Positions 16,681-23,918 of a DNA stretch of 35,665 nucleotides are shown here, in pieces; position 1 is the first letter of the stretch; each line of letters begins with the position of its first letter. The position numbers were made by a program, and so were the translations under genes. The notes below the pieces were generated by a model. It did not search any database. It was not told where the DNA came from and saw only the letters and a list, made by a program, of their open reading frames with translations. Source of the DNA: Psychromonas sp. MB-3u-54 (lineage in GTDB: Bacteria; Pseudomonadota; Gammaproteobacteria; Enterobacterales; Psychromonadaceae); the NCBI RefSeq assembly GCF_002836415.1, contig NZ_PJBP01000108.1, forward strand, positions 1-35,665. Reading direction: 5' to 3'.

Positions 16681-17484
16681 TTAGTTGATATTTCCCTCTG
16701 CTTTAATGGCTAATAACTGTTTAGCAAACTGGGCAAAGCCATACCCACCGGGTTCGGTCATTACAAATTTAGGGTGATGCAGCAGTTTATCCCAATAATG
16801 TTTAATATTCGCAACACCAACACTTTTCGGTAGCGTAGCAAACATAAATTGATCATTCACTGAATCCCCTACATAACAAACTTGTGAGACTATTTCAGCC
16901 TTAGATAAACCTTTTTCCTGCAGAAAGTTCAATGACGTTACTTGTTTAGAGTGTTCGCCATACCAGCTATTAATATGAATTGAGCTTGCCGTTGCATTAG
17001 CACCTAATTTGTTAAGTTTAGAGACGACTTCCGCAATAATATCAGCTGCTACAGGGGATCTATTTTGGCCGATATCAATAGCGACTTCACAAAGACGATA
17101 AGATTGATCTAGGGTTAGATTAAGATCAGGGTAATCAGCTAAGACTTCAATGACTTGAGCTTTCAATTTCGCTTGGTTTTGCGCAATGATTGACATTGAA
17201 CTATCGGACTTCAATGTTAAATATCCGTCTTGCTTCTCCATAATAAATGCGCCATTTTCGCCAATGACAGCGTCAACGGGCCAAAGTTGTGCAATGTGAT
17301 CACACCAACCTGCGCAAGCCCCCGTTACAGCAACAACTTTCAAACCTGCTTGTTGTAACTTTGCCAGTGCGATTAACGCATCAGGTGGTAACTGCCCCTG
17401 CCAAGTTAAGGTGTCATCAACATCAGTTAATACCCATTGCACCGCTTTCCAATCATTGGTTAAGGTGTTTTTTAATTGCTTCAT
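16681..17484 (-). CDS. HAD superfamily (IIB) phosphatase
   Basis: Probable Mg-dependent sugar- or polyol-phosphate phosphatase. HAD motif I is LTDVDDTLT (nucleophile and general acid in DVDD), motif II is VAVTGACAG, and motif IV is GDSVNDQFMF; the Cof-like cap lies between II and IV. 267 residues from ATG 17484, which has AAGGGA just upstream; an ATG at 17499 adds five residues and directly touches the stop codon of an upstream gene remnant. The remnant is the 3' end of a TRAP transporter large permease, so this was probably the last gene of a TRAP operon. Substrate unknown; the neighbouring glpD and GDPD remnant make a glycerol-phosphate-like compound possible. Confidence 0.8.
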   Translation of the reverse strand: MKQLKNTLTNDWKAVQWVLTDVDDTLTWQGQLPPDALIALAKLQQAGLKVVAVTGACAGWCDHIAQLWPVDAVIGENGAFIMEKQDGYLTLKSDSSMSIIAQNQAKLKAQVIEVLADYPDLNLTLDQSYRLCEVAIDIGQNRSPVAADIIAEVVSKLNKLGANATASSIHINSWYGEHSKQVTSLNFLQEKGLSKAEIVSQVCYVGDSVNDQFMFATLPKSVGVANIKHYWDKLLHHPKFVMTEPGGYGFAQFAKQLLAIKAEGNIN

Positions 17485-17499
17485 TTTATCCCTTAGCAT

Positions 17500-17604
17500 T
17501 TATAGTAAATTAGGTAAAAACATCACTAAACCTTGCGAATAAGTTAACATCATTAACACCACCAGTAGTGCAAATAATAAACATAACGCTGGCGTTCTTT
17601 CTAC
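17500..17604 (-). pseudogene. 3' remnant of a TRAP transporter large permease (DctM-like)
   Basis: 34 codons in one open frame after a TAG (17605-17607), reading VERTPALCLLF, then a hydrophobic helix LLVVLMMLTY, then SQGLVMFLPNLL and a TAA touching the HAD gene. DctM/SiaM-type permeases characteristically end in a membrane helix followed by a SLWLPNLL-like tail, which this matches. The other roughly 390 codons and any dctP and dctQ are missing, replaced by a GDPD remnant in opposite orientation. Identification rests on this short tail. Confidence 0.6.
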
Positions 17605-17642
17605 CTATTCAAGTGATACATTTATTATTTAAATCTAAGTAA

Positions 17643-17885
17643 GTTAAATTTAATAGTTCGTTTATTAAGATAAAACAAAAAAATAAATTATTGTTCGAAT
17701 TTATAGGGTTACGCACACAGTATGTTGCATATGAATATTTAAAGAATGATATAAAAACACAAATACAATCTGGACTTAAGTTAGTGATTTGAACACTTAA
17801 TGATTTGCAACAAGTCAGTAAATTTAGAGTTTGGGGCGTCGATATAATTATTACTGATAAACCAGAGATATTTTCTCAAACATGA
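17643..17885 (+). pseudogene. 3' remnant of a glycerophosphodiester phosphodiesterase (GDPD/UgpQ-like)
   Basis: An 80-codon frame, open except for TGA at 17790-17792. It reads SGLKLVI-stop-TLNDLQQ, then WGVDIIITDKPEIF before its final stop. GDPD proteins end with a strand and helix of the form GxxVxxWTxND, then GVDxIxTDxP, so the TGA replaces the conserved Trp (TGG). The catalytic N-terminal barrel (HRG, ENT motifs) is missing. The last stop overlaps the start of the DeoR-type gene as ATGA (17882-17885), showing that the two once formed an operon. Family function: glycerophosphodiesters to glycerol-3-phosphate plus alcohol. Confidence 0.72.
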
Positions 17886-18178
17886 TAAAAATCAATGTTC
17901 GACAACAAAAAATTCAAAAATTTTTAAGGCTGAATGAAGATATTCAGATAGATATTATGTCTGATTATTTTCAAGTCACCACGCAAACTATTCGTAGAGA
18001 TGTTAATCAACGTTGTAAAGCAGGTTATGCACGTCGCGTTCATGGTGGTGTAGGATTATCAGCTCAATTAACTAATAGCAGTTATCAATTTCGCAGCGAT
18101 TTGCAATTTAATATCAAAGACCAATTAGCCAAAAAAGTAGCTTCGTTATCGAAATTTGATCAAATCTACACTCACTAA
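17882..18178 (+). pseudogene. Internally deleted DeoR/GlpR-type regulator
   Basis: 98 codons against about 250 for the family. Residues 1-60 form a good DeoR winged helix (QTIRRDVNQ and RRVHGGVGL). Residues to about 87 follow family spacing (RSDLQFNIKDQLAKKVASL), and the sequence then jumps to SKFDQIYT, which matches the last strand of full-length proteins (compare SMVDAVYTD in GlpR). The whole sugar-phosphate-binding domain, some 130 residues, is missing, and a TAA follows; after the TAA the same frame reads TDLPLISIK. A DNA-binding-only peptide may still be made, but inducer response should be lost. Confidence 0.75.
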
Positions 18179-18189
18179 ACAGATCTTCC

Positions 18190-18220
18190 GCTTATTTCGA
18201 TTAAATAAGCGCCTTTTTTT
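18190..18220 (+). terminator. Terminator after the DeoR remnant
   Basis: Stem GCTTATTT/AAATAAGC with a 5-nt loop, followed by GCC and seven T residues on the + strand. Confidence 0.85.
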
Positions 18221-18321
18221 AACTCTGTGTAAGGTAAGTAATAAGCTTTCTAATAGGTCACGCTAGCAGAAGTTAACTGGCTGTTATTTAGTCAGTTATA
18301 ACATAACGTGAATTTATTCAT

Positions 18322-18350
18322 TATGTTCGCAACGAAAGATAAACGAACAT
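18322..18350. promoter_or_regulatory. Orphan GlpR-like operator
   Basis: ATGTTCG (18323-18329) and CGAACAT (18344-18350) are perfect inverted GlpR half-sites 14 bp apart, with an intermediate CGAAAGAT. They lie between convergent 3' ends with no gene start nearby. They may be left from a deleted glp promoter or act as an auxiliary site for glpD. Confidence 0.45.
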
Positions 18351-18382
18351 TAGGGATGTAGTCTTAAAACTACTTCCCTAAT
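18349..18382 (-). terminator. Inverted repeat downstream of glpD
   Basis: ATTAGGGATGTAGT / ACTACTTCCCTAAT pair over 14 bp with one mismatch and a 6-nt loop, about 50 bp past the glpD stop. There is no U-tract on the glpD strand, so it may be a 3'-end stabiliser instead of a terminator. Confidence 0.5.
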
Positions 18383-18430
18383 CAATTTAGCGTTAAATTG
18401 TACACAAGCGGTGCAAGCTACTGCCTAAGT

Positions 18431-20050
18431 TTATACTCGATTGAAGTTGACGGTACTGCGAAACTCGGCGACTTTCTGTGCCGCGTTTTCACCAAAAATA
18501 CGTTCGCTGACGGCTTCCAGTCCTTTGGCATTATCTAAATATTCTTTACGAATAACGAGGGTTGCTTTTGAACGTCTACGTAATAAATCATCGAGGTTAA
18601 CAATCATTTCATGGTCAGCTACCCAATCGATTTCTGCCCAAGTAAACTCTGTATGTTCAAGTGCTAGCGTTGCCTTCTCAGGGTTTTGCTTAATCGCTTC
18701 CAATAGAATGAAAGCATCTTCACCATAACGGCGCCAGAAACGGCTAGATAATGGCTCAATAGCGCCTCTTGGCGTCAATTTATCAATATTAAACTCTGCA
18801 ATCGCACTCATAAATTTTTCTTTAACTGAGTCAGCGGGTTCGCCGTACCAGATTGATTCTGATTTTGGCAATGGGATAGATAAACCTTTAACTATCTCAG
18901 CAATTTCTTCACCTACGTTAATACAATCCGTCAGCTTACCACCGAAAATACTAATGTGTTTATCGGCTTTATTAACATCTATTGCATGTTTACGTGACAA
19001 GGCAACCCAATCAGCAACACCTTCTTCGGCTTCAATCGCTAATGGGCGCACACCACACCGTTCTGCAATAATATCAGCTTTGGTTAGCGGCTTATCTAAT
19101 TCTAATAAGGTATTGGCATTATCGAGAATGAATTGACGATCTTCTTCGGTTACCGATGTTTGATGGCTCTCAACTTGATTATCTGTAGTGCCTATACAGG
19201 TTTTAGTTCCCATTGGTAATACAAAGAATAAACGCCCATCACTGGCAAAAAATGCCAATACACGATGTTCTTTTGAAATACGATCAACGGTTAAATGAAC
19301 ACCCTTAGAAAACAAATGATGATGTGATGTCTTCTGCTCAGACCCTTTATTAACTTGGTCAACCAAAGGACCACAAGCATTGATCAGTGTTTTCGCTTTA
19401 ATAGTGAATGTTTTATTATTAGTAGTATCTTTCGCTTGTATTACCCATAGTCCGTTTTCACGAACGGCATTTACTGATTCTACATAGTTAGCAACAGCCG
19501 CAGATTTTTTTGCAGCAGCCGTTATAAAATTAAAAACAAAACGTGAGTCATTATCTTTTAAGAATGCATCTGAATATTCGAAACCAGCTTGTGCACCTTC
19601 GGTCTTAATGCTCGGCTCTAATTTCTTGATAGCATTTCGAGTAAGATACTTAGGTGCCATGGTAAATAATCGGCCAAATAACCAATAAGCCAAGGTCCCC
19701 ATAAACACAAACCAGACAGGAAAACGAAAACCTTTTTGAATAGTTGTTAAGAAACGAACCTCGGTCACCGATGACGGGTAATGTCTCATAAGGTTATTAC
19801 GGCTTTTACAAAGCTTATTAACTAATAAATATTCATGGCTCTCCAGGTATTTGATACCACCCCATGCAAGATTCGATGAATTAGAGCTTGTTGCTCCTGC
19901 AAAATCACCCTTATCAATAAGGCCAACTTTAGCGCCTTTAGCAGCCAAAGATGCAGCAGCAACAGCACCATTGATACCACCGCCTAAAATAAGTACATCT
20001 AGCTCATCTTCAGCCAGTTGCTTAATATTGTTTGTTCTATTGAGGCTCAT
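18431..20050 (-). CDS. glpD: FAD-dependent glycerol-3-phosphate dehydrogenase
   Basis: Membrane-associated oxidation of sn-glycerol-3-phosphate to dihydroxyacetone phosphate, electrons passing to quinone. 539 residues, longer than E. coli GlpD (501). N-terminal dinucleotide fold VLILGGGINGAVAAASLAAKG, GDFAGATSSNSSNLAWGG, ACGPLVDQVN, KGVHLTV, GTTDN and C-terminal ERCGVRPLA and SIFGGKLTD. A hydrophobic stretch near residues 110-128 could help membrane association. It is separated from the upstream phn-like operon by a terminator and has its own GlpR-like operators. No glpK or glpF is seen, so its substrate may arrive already phosphorylated. Confidence 0.88.
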   Translation of the reverse strand: MSLNRTNNIKQLAEDELDVLILGGGINGAVAAASLAAKGAKVGLIDKGDFAGATSSNSSNLAWGGIKYLESHEYLLVNKLCKSRNNLMRHYPSSVTEVRFLTTIQKGFRFPVWFVFMGTLAYWLFGRLFTMAPKYLTRNAIKKLEPSIKTEGAQAGFEYSDAFLKDNDSRFVFNFITAAAKKSAAVANYVESVNAVRENGLWVIQAKDTTNNKTFTIKAKTLINACGPLVDQVNKGSEQKTSHHHLFSKGVHLTVDRISKEHRVLAFFASDGRLFFVLPMGTKTCIGTTDNQVESHQTSVTEEDRQFILDNANTLLELDKPLTKADIIAERCGVRPLAIEAEEGVADWVALSRKHAIDVNKADKHISIFGGKLTDCINVGEEIAEIVKGLSIPLPKSESIWYGEPADSVKEKFMSAIAEFNIDKLTPRGAIEPLSSRFWRRYGEDAFILLEAIKQNPEKATLALEHTEFTWAEIDWVADHEMIVNLDDLLRRRSKATLVIRKEYLDNAKGLEAVSERIFGENAAQKVAEFRSTVNFNRV

Positions 20051-20069
20051 TTCGGAATCCTTGCTTTAA

Positions 20070-20112
20070 ATGTTCGATAGCTCATAATAATGTTCGTTTG
20101 CGCTCACATTAG
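20070..20112 (-). promoter_or_regulatory. Two GlpR-like operators upstream of glpD
   Basis: Perfect ATGTTCG half-sites at 20071-20077 and 20091-20097 are in the same orientation and exactly 20 bp (two helical turns) apart. The partner halves are degenerate. The second lies within TAATGT..ACATTA (20089-20112). E. coli GlpR binds ATGTTCG-N4-CGAACAT. The only GlpR-type gene here is the deleted one at 17882. Confidence 0.6.
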
Positions 20113-20214
20113 AGCATATAGTGTTTCTAATTAATATGATTATTAGCACATTACAGACAAAAATATGATGCCGAGTTAGTTAGTTGAGAAAATAAAAAAT
20201 AAATAGCAGCAGCC

Positions 20215-20248
20215 AAAACAAAAAACCAGCTGAGCAAGCCCAGCTGGT
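20215..20248 (-). terminator. Terminator of the phnDCEE operon
   Basis: Stem ACCAGCTG/CAGCTGGT with an 8-nt loop followed on the - strand by TTTTTTG and further T residues. It separates the transporter operon from glpD. Confidence 0.88.
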
Positions 20249-20279
20249 AATAAATTTGTTAAGTTATTTAAATCTTAGA

Positions 20280-21083
20280 CTATATCAATCGTTTACGGAT
20301 CTGAATCGCAACAATTTCAGCAACAATAACCACCGCGAATATGCTCACTAATACCATCGCCACTTTTGGCCATTGGAACAAGTTTTGCGCATCATTAAGC
20401 ACAACACCTATCCCACCAGCACCAACCAGTCCTAATACAGCAGACTCCCGAACGTTAATATCCCATCGAAAGAGTACAATAGAATAAAAAGCAGGCATCA
20501 CTTGTGGCCAGTAACCTTTAACTAAAATACTCCCCCAAGGCGCACCCGTTGCTTTTAACGCCTCAATTGTCCCCATGTTCACTTCCGCTAATGCTTCCGA
20601 TAATAACTTACCAACAAAGCCAATACTGCGAATAGCAATTGCCATGATTCCAGCAATCACCCCTGGTCCAAATAATGCAATAAATAACAAAGCCCAGACT
20701 AACGAGTTAATGGATCGCGTCGAAACTAAAAAGAATTGTGCAATCCAATTAAGCGCCTTATTGGGTGTTATATTAGGTGCATTTAATAAGGCTAAAGGCA
20801 CTGCAAAAATTAACGTTATAAGCGTACCTAACGTCGCGATATGCAGGGTTTCAATTAAGGCATCATGGATAGTGGTTGGATAAGAGGCGTAATCCAGTGG
20901 CGTCATGCGTTCAAACATGTCCACCAATTGCTCAGGCGCATCGTATAAAAACTCATAAATCACTTCGACACTTTGCCAAGACCAGAGCAATGACATCACA
21001 ATAATAAGGTAGACACTAAACCGAGATAGCCTTTCCTTTAAAGTAAACCTTTTCCACTCTAAATCGATACTTGAAGTTGTCAT
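20280..21083 (-). CDS. phnE: PhnE-like ABC transporter permease, second copy
   Basis: Inner-membrane permease of a phosphate/phosphonate-type importer. 267 residues; about six hydrophobic segments, first at about 23-40. The BPD_transp_1 coupling region appears as LSEALAEVNMGTIEALKATGAPW, and RESAVLGLVGAGGIGVVL is the PhnE-type segment near the C-terminus. Its start overlaps the preceding permease stop by 1 bp. Two consecutive, non-identical PhnE proteins suggest a heterodimeric pore. Substrate cannot be read from this protein. Confidence 0.88.
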   Translation of the reverse strand: MTTSSIDLEWKRFTLKERLSRFSVYLIIVMSLLWSWQSVEVIYEFLYDAPEQLVDMFERMTPLDYASYPTTIHDALIETLHIATLGTLITLIFAVPLALLNAPNITPNKALNWIAQFFLVSTRSINSLVWALLFIALFGPGVIAGIMAIAIRSIGFVGKLLSEALAEVNMGTIEALKATGAPWGSILVKGYWPQVMPAFYSIVLFRWDINVRESAVLGLVGAGGIGVVLNDAQNLFQWPKVAMVLVSIFAVVIVAEIVAIQIRKRLI

Positions 21084-21868
21084 TAGAAAATCCTTCTAAC
21101 TATATTTGAGAGCATTTCACCAACCAGAATAATGGCGATAATGGTAAGTAGAATTGCAGCGACAAAATCGTAATCAAATCGTTGAAATGCAGAGAATAGA
21201 GTCCCGCCTAGCCCACCGGCACCAACAATGCCAACCATAGTCGAATTTCTTAAGTTTGAGTCTAATTGATAGCTAGCAAATCCAATAAAGCGAGTAAACA
21301 CCTGTGGCATGACCGCATAAATAATCACACTAAAAAAACTGGCTCCCGTTGCCTTGATTGCTTCAACGGGGTTGAAAGATATTTCTTCAATCGCTTCAGC
21401 AAATAATTTGGCAATAAAACCAATCGATGCAACTATCAACGTTAATATTCCTGCAAGTGCTCCAAAACCAACCGCTTTAACAAAAATAATCGCGATAATT
21501 ACGGGATGAAATGAACGACATAAGGCAATAAAAGCACGGATCGGCGCAGTTATAATGAGAGGCATCATATTGCGTGCAGCTAGCAGGCCGATAAACAATG
21601 AAATAATAATCCCAAAAAAACTAGAAATAATCGCAATTTGCAAGCTTTCAGCAACGCCACTGACTAACAAACTTACGCGCGAAAAATTTGGCGGAAACAT
21701 TCTAGAAAGTAGACGTTCACTCTCACCAAAACCAAGTAAAATACGCTCAACTGTTAATCCTAAAGAGCTAATACTGTAAAATATATAAGCAATAATGACG
21801 ACCCACAGAAGGCGATTTACTAGTGAAGGTTTAAACGGATTTAATTTTTGATTCGTTATTCCATCCAT
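21083..21868 (-). CDS. phnE: PhnE-like ABC transporter permease, first copy
   Basis: 261 residues, partner of the next permease. Membrane segments start at about 18-35; coupling region [23 protein letters not shown] and C-terminal [18 protein letters not shown]. The start overlaps the end of phnC by 13 bp, and the stop overlaps the start of the second permease, indicating tight translational coupling. Confidence 0.88.
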   Translation of the reverse strand: MDGITNQKLNPFKPSLVNRLLWVVIIAYIFYSISSLGLTVERILLGFGESERLLSRMFPPNFSRVSLLVSGVAESLQIAIISSFFGIIISLFIGLLAARNMMPLIITAPIRAFIALCRSFHPVIIAIIFVKAVGFGALAGILTLIVASIGFIAKLFAEAIEEISFNPVEAIKATGASFFSVIIYAVMPQVFTRFIGFASYQLDSNLRNSTMVGIVGAGGLGGTLFSAFQRFDYDFVAAILLTIIAIILVGEMLSNIVRRIF

Positions 21869-22626
21869 GATTCACCCCCGTAAATAACTTTAAGGTCTGC
21901 TTCGCTAATATCTTCAGGCGGGCCATCGTAGTGAACTTTACCATTGGCCATCCCTATGATTCGTTTCGCATAACGCTTGGCCAGATTAACATCATGGATA
22001 TTAAGCAAAACCGGGATATCATTTCGTTGCGCAAATGTTTCCATTAGCTCCATAATCTCAACAGCAGTTTTCGGATCCAGAGATGAAGTCGGTTCATCAG
22101 CCAATAATAGATATGGCCCCTGCATAACCGCTCTTGCAATACCGACCCTTTGTCGTTGCCCACCGGATAAACCATCTGCTCTTTGATTGGCAAATTCAGT
22201 TAACCCGACTAAATCCAACAGTTCAAATGCTTGTTTTAAATCTTCTTGTTTATAGTTTCTTCGCCATGCATCCCATGAGCTCATATACCCTAAACGACCA
22301 CTTAACACATTTTCTAAAACAGTAAGTCGTTCAACTAGATTATATTCCTGAAAAACCATGCCAATATGTCTGCGTATTTTACGCAAGGCTTGACCTTTAA
22401 GTTTGGTCAAATCTTCACCATCAAAGAGTATTTCACCATCACTAGGATCATTTAAGCGATTAATGCATTTCAGAAGTGTGCTTTTCCCTGTCCCTGAAGG
22501 ACCGATGATTGCTACAATGCCAGATTCATTGATATCAATATTAATACCTTTAAGAACCGGTTTACCGGCAACATATTCATGATGGAGATTGTTAATTTTA
22601 ATTGCGTTAGAACTTGTAGAGCCCAT
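21856..22626 (-). CDS. phnC: PhnC-like ABC transporter ATP-binding protein
   Basis: Cytoplasmic ATPase of the importer. 256 residues with Walker [11 protein letters not shown]-loop [13 protein letters not shown], signature [14 protein letters not shown], Walker [13 protein letters not shown] and H-loop [12 protein letters not shown]. PhnC-type spacing and FQEYNL fit the phosphonate/phosphate importer subfamily. It is second in an operon phnD-phnC-phnE-phnE. Confidence 0.93.
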   Translation of the reverse strand: MGSTSSNAIKINNLHHEYVAGKPVLKGINIDINESGIVAIIGPSGTGKSTLLKCINRLNDPSDGEILFDGEDLTKLKGQALRKIRRHIGMVFQEYNLVERLTVLENVLSGRLGYMSSWDAWRRNYKQEDLKQAFELLDLVGLTEFANQRADGLSGGQRQRVGIARAVMQGPYLLLADEPTSSLDPKTAVEIMELMETFAQRNDIPVLLNIHDVNLAKRYAKRIIGMANGKVHYDGPPEDISEADLKVIYGGESWME

Positions 22627-22703
22627 GGTGGCTATTCCTTGTATCAGCTAAAAGGTTAAGTAGAGTGCCGACAAAAAAAGTGCAGACACCCCAAACTTAT
22701 TTT

Positions 22704-23738
22704 TTATTGTTGGTCAGCAATTAATGCAGCGGCACGTTTGGCTGCTTTTTTAGCAGCTGCCTTTTGTGCTAATTTTTGTAAGCCAGCTTTTGTATAAGCA
22801 GTTCCTGTTGTATGAGCGATATCACGAATCACACCCCATTCTTTTTTATACGTAATAGGATAAAACCTGTCCGCACCTTTGAAAGTGGCACTCATTTCAG
22901 GTGTAAAGCGATAAGTTGAAAAAGCTTCTTGGATTTTTTTAACTAGATCAGGGTGGAGATCATTAGCATAACCAAAAGCTGAGGTTGGAAATTTTGGGCT
23001 ACGATAAATAATTTTAAGATTTTCATCATCAACACGACCTGCGGAGACCATTCGCTCATAAACATCAGAAGCAACGGGTGCCGCATCATAATCGCCGTTG
23101 TAGACGCCTAAGATTGACTGATCATGCTTACCGGAATAAAATACTTTATAGTCTTTATCCGGCACTATGCCTTGAGGGGGAAATAAAGCACGAGGCGCTA
23201 AATTACCCGAATTTGAAGAAGCAGAAGTATGCGCTACTTTTCTCTCTTTTAGATCTAACATTTCATTAATACCACTATCCTTTCTAGTGATAGTAATAAG
23301 ATTATATCCCTCAAAACCTTCCGCCGTGCCTTTAACTGCAATCGGAACATAACCTGCTAAATTAACTGCGTAGCCTGTAGGGCCAGTGGAAAATCCGGCA
23401 ATATGTAAACGACCGGAACGCATTGCTTCAACTTGCGCGGAGTTAGAATGAACGGTGTAATAAATAACACGTTTACCTGTAATTTTACTTAAATGCTCCT
23501 GGAAATCTTTAAAAGCATCTTTATAAACAGCAGGATCTTCAACGGGTGTATAAGTAAAAACTAATGTACTAGGGTCTCGCCATTTTTCCGGGTCTTTAGG
23601 CGAATCAGCCACTAAATCATTATTTTCATCACAGTACCTATCATCAAGTACGCCTCGATTTTTACACTGATCAGCAAGTGCTAGCGTCGGTACAGATAAT
23701 GCAGTCGCAAGAATTAATCCTTTGTATAATTTGTTCAT
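22704..23738 (-). CDS. phnD: PhnD-like periplasmic substrate-binding protein
   Basis: Periplasmic receptor for the importer. 344 residues: signal peptide with likely cleavage after ALA (residue 22); a 25-residue extension with Cys25 and Cys36 (possible disulfide) and an acidic DENNDLVAD stretch; then the PhnD/PtxB core beginning FTYTPVEDPAVYKDAF. Oxyanion-site candidates are SGRLHIAGFSTGP and HTSASSNSGN, the latter matching the SxSxSG phosphate/phosphonate pocket. The C-terminal tail is Ala/Lys rich (KKAAKRAAAL). It is first gene behind a sigma-54 promoter. Annotators would call it a phosphonate binder; context suggests glycerol-phosphate compounds. Confidence 0.87.
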   Translation of the reverse strand: MNKLYKGLILATALSVPTLALADQCKNRGVLDDRYCDENNDLVADSPKDPEKWRDPSTLVFTYTPVEDPAVYKDAFKDFQEHLSKITGKRVIYYTVHSNSAQVEAMRSGRLHIAGFSTGPTGYAVNLAGYVPIAVKGTAEGFEGYNLITITRKDSGINEMLDLKERKVAHTSASSNSGNLAPRALFPPQGIVPDKDYKVFYSGKHDQSILGVYNGDYDAAPVASDVYERMVSAGRVDDENLKIIYRSPKFPTSAFGYANDLHPDLVKKIQEAFSTYRFTPEMSATFKGADRFYPITYKKEWGVIRDIAHTTGTAYTKAGLQKLAQKAAAKKAAKRAAALIADQQ

Positions 23739-23788
23739 ATGACTTCCTTTTTGTTATGGATTTATGATTAACCTATCAATACTTATAT

Positions 23789-23804
23789 AGCAACTCTTAT
23801 GCCA
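23789..23804 (-). promoter_or_regulatory. Sigma-54 promoter upstream of phnD
   Basis: The - strand reads TGGCATAAGAGTTGCT, matching TGGCACRNNNNTTGCW with exact GG-GC spacing and one mismatch in the core (T for C). It lies 51 bp before the phnD ATG and 115 bp after the sigma-54 activator gene. Direct repeats of the type CAGTTTAGT / CATTTTAGT at about 23872-23889 are candidate upstream activator sites. Confidence 0.82.
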
Positions 23805-23918
23805 AAATAAATAAAGATATATAAATCAACAAATTAAACATCAAGAAAGAAAAGGAACAATATATTTGAGTCAGTTTAGTCATTTTAGTTAATCAGTAAA
23901 AACAGCCTAAAGGGTCAT

